Made by a program: the position numbers and the translations under genes. Of a DNA stretch of 7,128 nucleotides, positions 1-6,936 are shown one piece after another. How positions within the stretch are numbered: the stretch's first letter is position 1; the number at the start of each line of letters is the position of its first letter. The notes beneath the pieces were generated by a model that saw only the letters and a list, made by a program, of their open reading frames with translations, was not told the origin of the DNA and did no database searches. The stretch comes from Bacillota bacterium (GTDB lineage: Bacteria; Bacillota_A; Clostridia; Clostridiales; Clostridiaceae): assembly GCA_021780795.1 (NCBI GenBank), contig JAJXYA010000069.1:1-7128 (forward strand). The letters run 5' to 3'.

Positions 1-216
1 GCAGATATCATACTTGAAAAAATAGGAAGTAGTGTAACTTACAATTATGCATCACAAATTATAGATACTCTATATGACTCTGAAATAATTACCGAAAGAG
101 AAACAAAAATATTTAAAATGGCAATAAATGATAGGTCATTGTCTTTAGTATGCGATAATAGAAACAAATTAAGAGCAGATATATTAAAAGCAATGATTTT
201 AGCCATTATAATATAA
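1..216 (+). CDS. ctsR: CtsR, class III stress gene repressor (3' end only)
   Basis: The open frame enters from the left edge and gives 71 codons before TAA at 214-216. CtsR is the winged-helix repressor of clp genes; it binds tandem heptad operators, and McsB/McsA and ClpCP inactivate or degrade it under stress. Only the C-terminal helical domain is visible. The stretch ITERETKIFKMAINDRSL, then a charged linker and LRADILKAMI at the end, match the Bacillus CtsR tail (ISEREAKM..DRS.., LRARMMKAML) position by position. The DNA-binding domain, the glycine-rich wing and the promoter with any CtsR operator lie upstream of the window. Position as first gene before mcsA-mcsB-clpC is the standard Bacillota arrangement and supports the call. 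The stop is followed by 40 bases before mcsA with no terminator, so cotranscription is likely. Confidence 0.9.
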   Translation, partial: ADIILEKIGSSVTYNYASQIIDTLYDSEIITERETKIFKMAINDRSLSLVCDNRNKLRADILKAMILAIII

Positions 217-244
217 TTATTAAAAAGAATCATTATGAAAAGAT

Positions 245-250
245 GAGGTG
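245..250 (+). promoter_or_regulatory. Shine-Dalgarno site deciding the mcsA start
   Basis: GAGGTG is a good match to the anti-Shine-Dalgarno partner and is spaced 6 bases before ATG 257. It contains the in-frame GTG 248, so using that codon as the start would leave no ribosome site upstream. Confidence 0.75.
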
Positions 251-256
251 AATAAG

Positions 257-778
257 ATGATATGTGAAGTGTGTAAAAAAAATGAAGCTACAGTATATAT
301 TACGAAAATAAGTAATGGAAAAAAGGAGCAGCATAATTTATGTGACAACTGTGCAAAAGAATTTGACGGTTTATCAATAGGTGCTGACATAGGAATAATA
401 TCGCCATTTTCATTTCAAAATATACTAAGTGGTCTAATGGACTATATAGGTGAAGCTCCAGAAACATCTAAGACAGAAAATATATCTTGCAAGAATTGTG
501 GCATGACTATAAGAGAATTTAAAGAAAAAGGCATTTTAGGTTGCAGTGAATGTTATAAAGCTTTTGCACCTACAGTTAATCCTGTTATAAGCAGGGTTCA
601 AGGGAAAACTGAACATATAGGTAAGATTCCAGTTAAGTCTGGAAAGGGGATAGCAGAAAGAAAAAAGCTTCTTAATCTAAAGCAGGAATTACAAAGAGCT
701 ATAGCCATGGAGGAATATGAAAAAGCAGCAGAAATTAGAGATAAAATGAGAGAAATATCAAATAATGGAGAAATTTAA
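257..778 (+). CDS. mcsA: McsA, zinc-finger activator of the protein-arginine kinase McsB
   Basis: The product is 173 residues, close to the usual 170-190. McsA is the small cytosolic partner that activates McsB and helps deliver it to ClpC and CtsR. Four CxxC pairs are visible: C3/C6, C29/C32, C78/C81 and C96/C99, which fits two four-cysteine zinc sites. A UVR-type helical hairpin closes the protein (about residues 138-168, core EYEKAAEIRDK at 153-163). The start is placed at ATG 257 because the protein then opens MICEVC like other McsA proteins, and GAGGTG at 245-250 sits 6 bases upstream. An in-frame GTG at 248 would add MNK but lies inside that Shine-Dalgarno sequence, so it is rejected. 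mcsB follows after 26 bases. No key residue appears to be missing. Confidence 0.95.
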   Translation: MICEVCKKNEATVYITKISNGKKEQHNLCDNCAKEFDGLSIGADIGIISPFSFQNILSGLMDYIGEAPETSKTENISCKNCGMTIREFKEKGILGCSECYKAFAPTVNPVISRVQGKTEHIGKIPVKSGKGIAERKKLLNLKQELQRAIAMEEYEKAAEIRDKMREISNNGEI

Positions 779-804
779 TATCATGAGTAAAAAGGAGGGT
801 AAAA

Positions 805-1827
805 ATGCATAATTGGGTAGAGTGCAATGATAATATTGAGGACATAGTAATTAGTAGCAGAATAAGACTAGCTAGAAATATTAAAGCAACTCCATTTCCT
901 AATATTATATCAAATGAAGAGGGAAGAAATTTAGTGACTTCTATAGAAGATGCATTTTTTTCTTCAGATAGTATGAAGGAAAATTATAATTGTGTTCACT
1001 TATGGGAAATGGATAAGGTATCAAATATATCTTTTTTAGAGAAGCATCTTATAAGTAAGAAGCTCATAGAAAACAGTAATAAGTCAGCATTTATTTCTGA
1101 TAAAGATGAGACTGTAAGCATAATGATAAATGAAGAAGATCATATTAGATTACAGTGTATTAGTTCAGGTGGGGATTTAAAGGATATATGGAGCTATTGT
1201 GAGAAGTTGGATGACTATTTGGAAGAAAAAATGGAATATGCTTTTGATGAAAAGCTAGGATATTTGACGGCTTGTCCAACAAATTTAGGAACTGGCTTAA
1301 GAGCATCGGTAATGATGCATTTACCAGCGCTAACTTTTAACAATGAAATGAGCGGTGTTTTAAATGCCCTTACTCAAGTTGGAATGACTATTCGAGGACT
1401 TTACGGAGAAGGTTCTGGAGCATATAGTAATTTATATCAAATATCAAACCAATTGACCCTTGGCATAAATGAAAAGGATATTCTTTCAAATTTAAAAGCT
1501 GTTGTGAATCAGCTTATAACGCAAGAACATCTTTCAAGAGAGCAGACTTTAAAGAAATACAATTATGAGATAGAAGATAAAATATTTAGGTCACTAGGCA
1601 TTTTAAGATATGCCGTAACCATAGATATAAAAGAATGTTTAAAGCTTTTATCAAATGTAAGAATGGGTGTTGAAATGGGAATAATTAAAGACGTTAGTAA
1701 AGGTGTTTTAAACGACATACTTGTCAACACACAACCAGCAACGTTAAATAAAAAATTTGATACAAAATTGGCTGAAAGAGAACTAAACCTTAAGAGAGCA
1801 CAATATATTCGTGAAAAATTAAGATAG
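805..1827 (+). CDS. mcsB: McsB, protein-arginine kinase
   Basis: This 340-residue cytosolic enzyme transfers phosphate from ATP to arginine side chains, marking proteins for ClpCP and inactivating CtsR. It has the phosphagen-kinase catalytic fold without the usual N-terminal substrate domain of creatine/arginine kinases. Visible motifs are SSRIRLARN (17-25, nucleotide-binding arginines), NEEDHIRLQ (109-117, with the acidic catalytic residues), CPTNLGTGLRASVMMHLP (157-174, with the conserved reactive-site cysteine C157) and RGLYGEGSGAYSNLYQISNQ (197-216). The C-terminal region, which in McsB holds the allosteric phosphoarginine pocket with motif RDxxRA, here reads ERELNLKRA (324-332): the RA is kept but RD is not in register. 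The protein is about 20 residues shorter than the Bacillus protein, partly because it ends at IREKLR with no tail. AAGGAGGG at 792-799 precedes the ATG by 5 bases. The stop codon abuts the clpC ribosome site. Confidence 0.96.
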   Translation: MHNWVECNDNIEDIVISSRIRLARNIKATPFPNIISNEEGRNLVTSIEDAFFSSDSMKENYNCVHLWEMDKVSNISFLEKHLISKKLIENSNKSAFISDKDETVSIMINEEDHIRLQCISSGGDLKDIWSYCEKLDDYLEEKMEYAFDEKLGYLTACPTNLGTGLRASVMMHLPALTFNNEMSGVLNALTQVGMTIRGLYGEGSGAYSNLYQISNQLTLGINEKDILSNLKAVVNQLITQEHLSREQTLKKYNYEIEDKIFRSLGILRYAVTIDIKECLKLLSNVRMGVEMGIIKDVSKGVLNDILVNTQPATLNKKFDTKLAERELNLKRAQYIREKLR

Positions 1828-1840
1828 GTGGTGGATCAAT

Positions 1841-4279
1841 ATGTTTAATAAGCGATTTAATGAAAGAACTGAAAAAGTTTTACTGTATGCAGAAGAAGAG
1901 GCAAAAGCATTTTTACATGGGTACGTTGGTACAGAACATGTACTTCTTGGAATCATAAAGGAAGGTGACGGCATATCAGGGAAGATACTTTACGATATGG
2001 GTGTAACTGCAAATGAAGTTAGAAACTTAGTTGAAGAATATGAAGGAAAAGGCGACATGGAATTACAAAAAAATAAAATCCCATTAACACCTAGAACTAA
2101 AAGACTATTAGAATTAAGTATAGTTGAAGCAACTAATTTAAACCATAATTATGTAAGTCCAGAACATGTTATGTTGGCATTAATTAGTGAGGGTGAAGGA
2201 GTAGCATATACTATTTTAAACAACTTAGATGTTGATTTCGAGAAGCTTAGGAAGGAAATATTAGAAAGATTGAGTTCTGGAGAGGAAATAGGCATTAATA
2301 ATAAGGCTAGCAGTTACAGAAATGAGGATACTCCAGCATTGGATCAATTTGGTACAGATTTAACTCAAATGGCTGAAGAAGGTAAATTGGATCCGGTTAT
2401 CGGAAGAGAAAAGGAGACTCAAAGAGTACTTGAAATACTTTGCAGAAGGACAAAAAACAATCCATGTCTAATTGGAGATCCTGGTGTTGGTAAGACAGCT
2501 ATAGCAGAAGGTTTAGCTCAAAGGATAGTATCTGGAAATATACCTGAAATACTTAAAGATAAAAGGGTAGTTACACTTGATATTTCGTCTATGGTTGCTG
2601 GCTCTAAATATAGGGGTGAGTTTGAAGAAAGACTAAAAAAGGTTATGCAGGAACTAAAAAGTGTAGGAAATGTATTGCTCTTTATAGATGAAATTCATAC
2701 TATTGTAGGAGCAGGAGGAGCAGAAGGTGCAATCGATGCTTCTAATATTTTAAAGCCATCTCTAGCTAGAGGCGAAATACAATGTATAGGTGCAACTACT
2801 ATAGATGAATATAGAAAGTATATTGAAAAAGATGCAGCTTTAGAAAGAAGATTTCAGCCAGTTACTGTGGGAGAACCATCAAAGGAAGAAGCAATTTTAG
2901 TTTTAAGAGGTTTAAGAGACAAGTATGAGGCTCACCATGGAGTTAAAATTACTGATGATGCATTAGAAGCGGCAGTGAATTTATCAGATAGATACATAAC
3001 TGATAGGTTTTTACCAGATAAAGCAATAGATTTGATTGATGAGGCAGGAGCAAAGGTTAGAATAGAAAACTTGACAGCACCACCTGATTTAAAAAAATAT
3101 GAAGAAGAAATGGAAAAGGCTGCTAAAGAAAAAGCAGATGCTATAAGACTTCAAGATTTTGAAAAAGCAGCAAGACTTAGAGATAAAGAAAAAGAGCTAA
3201 AAGAAAAGATAGATGAGTTTAAGAAAAACTGGAAGAGCGGCAGTGGTGGTGAAAATCATATTGTTTCAGAAATGCAAATAGCAGCAATAGTTTCTAAATG
3301 GACTAATGTGCCAGTAGAAAAGTTAACTGAAAGGGAATCAGAAAAATTATTAAAATTGGAGGAAATACTTCATAATAGGGTTATAGGGCAAGAAGAAGCA
3401 GTAAAATCAGTTTCTAGAGCAGTTAGAAGAGCACGAGTAGGGTTAAAAGACCCTAAGAGGCCAATAGGATCGTTCATTTTCTTAGGACCAACGGGTGTTG
3501 GAAAGACTGAACTTTCTAAAGCACTTGCAGAAGCTATGTTTGGTGATGAAAGCAATATGATAAGAATCGATATGTCTGAATATATGGAGAAACATTCTGT
3601 ATCAAGACTTATAGGATCGCCTCCTGGATATGTTGGCTTTGACGAAGGAGGACAGCTTACTGAAGGGGTTCGTAGAAAACCATATTCTGTTTTACTGTTC
3701 GATGAAATAGAAAAAGCTCATCCTGAAGTGTTTAATATTCTTCTCCAAATTCTTGAGGATGGAAGATTGACTGATGGGAAAGGTAAAACAGTAAATTTTA
3801 GAAATACAATTATAATATTGACTTCAAATGTAGGGGCATCTACAATCAAGAAACAAAAATCAATGGGATTTGCTACTTCAAAAGATGAAAAAGAAAATGA
3901 ATATGAAAAGATGAAAGAAAATGTTCTTGAAGAGTTAAAACATTCCTTTAGACCTGAATTTTTAAATAGAGTAGATGATACTATTGTATTCCATAAAATA
4001 GAGGAAAGCGACTTAAAAGAAATAGTAAAATTGATGTTAAAGTCTGTTTGTGCAAGGCTTGAGGAACAAGATATAAACGTTAATTTTTCTGAAGAAGCTG
4101 AAAAATATTTAGCAGAAAAAGGTTTTGATCCAACTTATGGTGCTAGACCACTAAGAAGAACGATAACTAAAATAGTTGAAGATAAAATATCAGAACAAAT
4201 TTTAAGTGGAATAGTTAAGAATGGTGATGAAATATCGGTTTCTTTAAAGGATAATGAACTACAATTTTCAAAAGTTTAA
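1841..4279 (+). CDS. clpC: ClpC, AAA+ unfoldase of the ClpCP protease
   Basis: This 812-residue protein has normal ClpC length. It forms hexamers that unfold proteins and thread them into ClpP. The N-terminal domain carries two Clp_N repeats (about 8-41 and 84-117); E32 and E108 sit in the GTEHVLLG and SPEHVMLAL contexts described for phosphoarginine recognition. The first AAA+ module has Walker [10 protein letters not shown] (212-220), pore-loop Y257, Walker B LLFIDEIH (279-286) and ERR (335-337). A ClpC-type middle domain with a UVR-like core ([11 protein letters not shown], 439-449) lies at about 415-470; this short insert separates ClpC from the longer ClpB coiled coil. The second module has Walker [10 protein letters not shown] (549-557), pore loop GYVG (596-599), Walker [12 protein letters not shown] (617-627), sensor TSN (661-663) and FLNR (707-710). 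MGF (675-677) fits the ClpP-docking loop. AGGTGGTGG (1826-1834) overlaps the mcsB stop, suggesting translational coupling. All catalytic motifs are intact. Confidence 0.98.
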   Translation: MFNKRFNERTEKVLLYAEEEAKAFLHGYVGTEHVLLGIIKEGDGISGKILYDMGVTANEVRNLVEEYEGKGDMELQKNKIPLTPRTKRLLELSIVEATNLNHNYVSPEHVMLALISEGEGVAYTILNNLDVDFEKLRKEILERLSSGEEIGINNKASSYRNEDTPALDQFGTDLTQMAEEGKLDPVIGREKETQRVLEILCRRTKNNPCLIGDPGVGKTAIAEGLAQRIVSGNIPEILKDKRVVTLDISSMVAGSKYRGEFEERLKKVMQELKSVGNVLLFIDEIHTIVGAGGAEGAIDASNILKPSLARGEIQCIGATTIDEYRKYIEKDAALERRFQPVTVGEPSKEEAILVLRGLRDKYEAHHGVKITDDALEAAVNLSDRYITDRFLPDKAIDLIDEAGAKVRIENLTAPPDLKKYEEEMEKAAKEKADAIRLQDFEKAARLRDKEKELKEKIDEFKKNWKSGSGGENHIVSEMQIAAIVSKWTNVPVEKLTERESEKLLKLEEILHNRVIGQEEAVKSVSRAVRRARVGLKDPKRPIGSFIFLGPTGVGKTELSKALAEAMFGDESNMIRIDMSEYMEKHSVSRLIGSPPGYVGFDEGGQLTEGVRRKPYSVLLFDEIEKAHPEVFNILLQILEDGRLTDGKGKTVNFRNTIIILTSNVGASTIKKQKSMGFATSKDEKENEYEKMKENVLEELKHSFRPEFLNRVDDTIVFHKIEESDLKEIVKLMLKSVCARLEEQDINVNFSEEAEKYLAEKGFDPTYGARPLRRTITKIVEDKISEQILSGIVKNGDEISVSLKDNELQFSKV

Positions 4280-4321
4280 CATAAAAAAGTAACAAGCAAA
4301 TTGCTTGTTACTTTTTTATGT
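4279..4321 (+). terminator. Rho-independent terminator after clpC, symmetrical (bidirectional-type)
   Basis: A perfect inverted repeat has arms 4279-4299 and 4301-4321 around a single central base; a realistic fold is a stem of about 16 bp or more with a 3-base loop. The core arms are GTAACAAGC and GCTTGTTAC, flanked by six A on the left and six T (4312-4317) on the right, so the T-tract is partly paired with the A-tract. It begins at the last base of the clpC stop codon. It should end most ctsR-mcsA-mcsB-clpC transcripts and, read from the other strand, has the same form. The stem has few G-C pairs, so some readthrough into radA is possible. Confidence 0.88.
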
Positions 4322-4329
4322 CTAAAAGG

Positions 4330-4359
4330 TTACAAATTCATTAAAAAGTATTGTATAAT
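4330..4359 (+). promoter_or_regulatory. Putative sigma-A-type promoter for radA-disA
   Basis: A perfect TATAAT lies at 4354-4359, directly after the terminator and 29 bases before the radA start. The -35 region is weak: the best candidates are GTTACA at 4329-4334 (19-base spacer) or TTACAA at 4330-4335 (18-base spacer). Transcription would begin near 4365-4368, giving a leader of only about 20 bases with no room for an elaborate control element. No CtsR-type tandem heptad is seen here. The -10 box and its position are the evidence; no start site was measured. Confidence 0.5.
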
Positions 4360-4375
4360 AAATATTGTAGTAATT

Positions 4376-4380
4376 GGAGG
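4376..4380 (+). promoter_or_regulatory. Shine-Dalgarno site deciding the radA start
   Basis: GGAGG sits 8 bases before ATG 4389. An in-frame TTG at 4374 overlaps it and would add five residues (MEDIS), but that codon would have no ribosome site of its own. Confidence 0.8.
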
Positions 4381-4388
4381 ATATAAGT

Positions 4389-5741
4389 ATGGTTAAAGTT
4401 AAAACAGTGTATATTTGTCAGGAATGTGGTCATGAAAGTTTGAAATGGATGGGCAAATGTCCTGGTTGTGGTGCTTGGAATACGCTAGTAGAAGAGCAAG
4501 TAGTCCAAAACAAAAAAAACACTATATCAAATATAGAAACGCAATCAGTATGTATACAAAATATTAAATCGGGAGAATATGAAAGGTATAATACTGGAAT
4601 AAAGGAGCTAAATAGAGTATTAGGTGGAGGTTTAGTTAAGGGATCCTTAACGCTTATATCTGGTGCTCCTGGAATTGGAAAATCAACTTTGCTTCTTCAA
4701 AGTGCAAATAATATTGCAGAAAGCTATGGTAAGGTGCTATATGTTTCTGGAGAAGAGTCGGGAGAACAAATTAAAATGAGAGGTGACAGATTAAATATTA
4801 CATCTGAAAATCTTTTTATTTTAGCTGAAACGAATATAGATATAATAGAAAAGAATATAGATGAGTTAAAACCAAAGTTTGTAATTATGGATTCGATTCA
4901 AACATTATATAAACCTGAAATAACATCAGCACCGGGCAGTGTATCTCAGGTTAGAGAATGTTCCAATGAAATTATGAGAATTGGTAAACTTCAAGGAATA
5001 GCTTTTTTTATAGTTGCACATATTACAAAACAAGGGGAACTTGCAGGACCTAGGGTTTTAGAACATATGGTTGATACAGTACTTTCCTTTGAGGGTGAAA
5101 GAACAGAAGAGTATAGAATTTTGAGGACAATAAAAAATCGTTTCGGTACTACTAGCGAAATAGGTGTGTTTGAAATGAGAGAAGAGGGGCTAATTGAAAT
5201 AAATAACCCTTCCAATGTATTCTTAGAAGAAACAAGTTTTAATCAGGAAGGTTCGGTAGTAATTGCTACAGTTGAAGGAACTAGGCCGATTTTAGTTGAA
5301 ATTCAAGCACTTGTTAGTGAAACAAAAGCTGTAATGCCTAGAAGAACCGTTATAGGAGTAGACTCTTCAAGATTAAACCTTATTCTAGCAGTATTAGAAA
5401 AGAAACTTAAAGTTCCATTTTATAATTGTGATGTTTATGTAAATGTAGTTGGAGGATTGAATTTAGAAGGTACTTATGGAGATTTAGGTCTTGCAATTGC
5501 ATTGATATCAAGCATTAAAAGCAAGTTTATGAAAATGGACAGAACTATAATTGTAGGTGAAGTAGGATTGACAGGAGAGGTAAGACCAGTTTCTTTTTGC
5601 GATAGAGTAGTTCTTGAAGCTGAGAAAATGGGATTTTCAAATGTTATAATACCCAAAAGAAACGAAGAAAAGGTTAAAGCAGAAGATATCAAAATTATAG
5701 GGGTATCTTCTTTGAAAGAAGCTATAAGTAAAGTATTTTAA
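4389..5741 (+). CDS. radA: RadA (Sms), recombination-intermediate helicase
   Basis: The 450-residue product has normal length. RadA is a hexameric RecA-like ATPase that drives branch migration and strand-exchange steps in recombinational repair and natural transformation. Domains in order: an N-terminal zinc finger C10xxC13...C24xxC27; the RecA-like core with Walker A GAPGIGKST (92-100), Walker B FVIMDSIQT (164-172) and the RadA-specific KNRFG motif (249-253); then a Lon-protease-like domain (about 280-450, with the GTYGDLGLAIAL region at 361-372) that forms the hexamer scaffold and is not expected to be a peptidase. ATG 4389 is chosen over TTG 4374 because GGAGG lies just upstream and MVKVKTVYICQECG is the usual family opening. 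disA follows after 15 bases, so the two are almost certainly cotranscribed. In Bacillus subtilis RadA interacts with DisA and affects c-di-AMP synthesis. All family motifs are present. Confidence 0.97.
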   Translation: MVKVKTVYICQECGHESLKWMGKCPGCGAWNTLVEEQVVQNKKNTISNIETQSVCIQNIKSGEYERYNTGIKELNRVLGGGLVKGSLTLISGAPGIGKSTLLLQSANNIAESYGKVLYVSGEESGEQIKMRGDRLNITSENLFILAETNIDIIEKNIDELKPKFVIMDSIQTLYKPEITSAPGSVSQVRECSNEIMRIGKLQGIAFFIVAHITKQGELAGPRVLEHMVDTVLSFEGERTEEYRILRTIKNRFGTTSEIGVFEMREEGLIEINNPSNVFLEETSFNQEGSVVIATVEGTRPILVEIQALVSETKAVMPRRTVIGVDSSRLNLILAVLEKKLKVPFYNCDVYVNVVGGLNLEGTYGDLGLAIALISSIKSKFMKMDRTIIVGEVGLTGEVRPVSFCDRVVLEAEKMGFSNVIIPKRNEEKVKAEDIKIIGVSSLKEAISKVF

Positions 5742-5744
5742 ATT

Positions 5745-5752
5745 AGGGTGAT
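5745..5752 (+). promoter_or_regulatory. Shine-Dalgarno site overlapping two alternative disA starts
   Basis: AGGGTGAT matches the GGTGAT end of the extended consensus. It contains GTG 5748 and overlaps ATG 5751, which favours GTG 5757, four bases downstream, as the real start. Confidence 0.6.
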
Positions 5753-5756
5753 GTGT

Positions 5757-6830
5757 GTGAATGAGTATAGATTAAAAAAAGATAAAAAGTTAATTGATTT
5801 ATTAAAGATTATGTCTCCTGGTACTCCTCTAAGGGAAGGTCTAGAAAATATTTTAAGGGCGAAAACTGGAGGACTTTTAGTTTTAGGTGATGATCAAGAT
5901 ATTTTAAATATAGTAGATGGAGGATTTAAAATAAATTCTGATTATAGTCCTTCCTACGTATATGAGCTTGCTAAGATGGACGGTGCAATAGTATTAAGTT
6001 CAGATTTAAAAAAAATTGTAAGTGCAAATGTTCAACTTCTCCCGGACTCTACGATTCCTACTTTTGAGACGGGAACTAGACATAGAACAGCACATAGAGT
6101 AGCAAGGCAAACAGGGACTATAGTTGTTGCTATTTCACAGAGAAGAAATGTAATTACAGTTTATAAAGATGAAATAAAGTATGTATTAAGAGATAGCAGT
6201 ATAATTCTTGGAAGAGCTAATCAAGCACTTCAAACCTTGGAGAAGTATGTTATTGTATTAGAAAGGGTAGTAACAAATTTAAATCTTTTGGAATTTCAGG
6301 ATTTAGCAACACTTTTTGATGTTGTTACTGCTATTCAGAGAACAGAAATGGTAATGAGAATAGTATATGAGGTAGAAAGATATGTTTATGAGCTTGGAAA
6401 TGAAGGCAGACTTATTTCAATGCAGCTAATAGAACTTGTTAGAAATATTGAACAGGATGGCATATTTTTAATAAGAGATTATTGCCAATCGGGAGTTCAT
6501 TTTAATGATGTTTATAAAAGTTTGCAAACTATGAATTATAGTGATATTTTAGATTTAGATTCAATTTCTAAAGTGTTGGGTTATAGTGGAGTGCCTCTCG
6601 TCGATACTCTTATTTCACCTAGAGGATACAGAATGTTAAATAAGATTCCAAGGATACCTACGAATGTAATCGAAAATTTAGTTAAGCATTTTAAAGAATT
6701 AAAGTCTGTTATGGAAGCATCATATGATGATTTAGATAATGTTGAAGGAATAGGTGAGGCAAGAGCAAAGGCCATCAAAAATGGACTTAGAAGGTTAAGA
6801 GAGCAATTTATACTTAACAAACAGATTTAA
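5757..6830 (+). CDS. disA: DisA, DNA integrity scanning diadenylate cyclase
   Basis: DisA condenses two ATP into cyclic di-AMP and halts synthesis on branched DNA, coupling genome integrity to signalling. From GTG 5757 the protein is 357 residues, as expected for the family. The N-terminal DAC domain contains the catalytic DGA (75-77) and GTRHRTA (106-112, RHR at 108-110). A helical spine follows (about 150-300), then a C-terminal helix-hairpin-helix DNA-binding segment, [17 protein letters not shown] (328-344). Three in-frame starts crowd the 5' end: GTG 5748, ATG 5751 and GTG 5757. I choose 5757 because AGGGTGAT (5745-5752), a match to the extended Shine-Dalgarno consensus, lies at proper distance only from it, and the resulting N terminus best fits other clostridial DisA proteins. 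ATG 5751 would add two residues. Second gene of the radA-disA unit. The catalytic motifs are intact, so the enzyme should be active. Confidence 0.96.
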   Translation: MNEYRLKKDKKLIDLLKIMSPGTPLREGLENILRAKTGGLLVLGDDQDILNIVDGGFKINSDYSPSYVYELAKMDGAIVLSSDLKKIVSANVQLLPDSTIPTFETGTRHRTAHRVARQTGTIVVAISQRRNVITVYKDEIKYVLRDSSIILGRANQALQTLEKYVIVLERVVTNLNLLEFQDLATLFDVVTAIQRTEMVMRIVYEVERYVYELGNEGRLISMQLIELVRNIEQDGIFLIRDYCQSGVHFNDVYKSLQTMNYSDILDLDSISKVLGYSGVPLVDTLISPRGYRMLNKIPRIPTNVIENLVKHFKELKSVMEASYDDLDNVEGIGEARAKAIKNGLRRLREQFILNKQI

Positions 6831-6869
6831 ATTATATATTTAGTAGAAAAAAATTATGCACCTTTCTGA

Positions 6870-6927
6870 TTTGGGCGTTCCCTTGTGATTATTGAGCAAA
6901 CATGGGCACGCCCAAACCCATAGTTTG
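6870..6927. other. GC-rich element with two competing stems (possible structured RNA, repeat or atypical terminator)
   Basis: This intergenic patch is about 50 percent G+C in surroundings near 25-30 percent. Stem A pairs TTTGGGCGT (6870-6878) with ACGCCCAAA (6908-6916), extended after one mismatch by CCC (6880-6882) with GGG (6904-6906). Stem B pairs CAAACATGGG (6897-6906) with CCCATAGTTTG (6917-6927), ten pairs with one bulged A. The 3' strand of stem A forms the loop of stem B, so the order is that of a pseudoknot, but zero bases separate 6916 and 6917, so full-length stems cannot easily coexist; they look like alternatives. No T-tract directly follows either stem on the + strand, and on the minus strand the run of seven T (6847-6853) starts 16 bases past stem A. 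It lies between convergent genes. Its identity is unknown to me. Confidence 0.6.
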
Positions 6928-6936
6928 ATTGCAATT

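Noticed and set aside
45..233. Antisense open frame across the ctsR tail
   Set aside because: It lies opposite a well-matched CtsR C terminus, has a low-complexity hydrophobic translation and no recognisable ribosome site.
248..256. GTG 248 as the mcsA start
   Set aside because: The codon lies inside the Shine-Dalgarno sequence for ATG 257, and the added MNK is not typical of McsA, which usually begins MIC.
3370..3555. Antisense open frame within clpC
   Set aside because: It is a shadow of the conserved second Walker A region of ClpC, with no family resemblance or ribosome site.
4320..4388. CtsR operator before radA
   Set aside because: No tandem GGTCAAA-like heptad is present; only AAAGGTTACAAA is faintly similar, and as a single copy.
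4991..5215. Antisense open frame within radA (a similar one lies at 5474-5692)
   Set aside because: Both are opposite conserved RadA coding sequence and their translations look like reverse-complement artefacts.
6581..6820. Antisense open frame within the disA 3' end
   Set aside because: It is opposite the conserved helix-hairpin-helix region of DisA and has no independent support.
6870..6927. Simple intrinsic terminator for disA
   Set aside because: The stems lack a directly adjacent T-tract on the + strand (the nearest TTTT is at 6935-6938) and compete with each other, so I list it as an unexplained element rather than a terminator, although it may reduce convergent readthrough.
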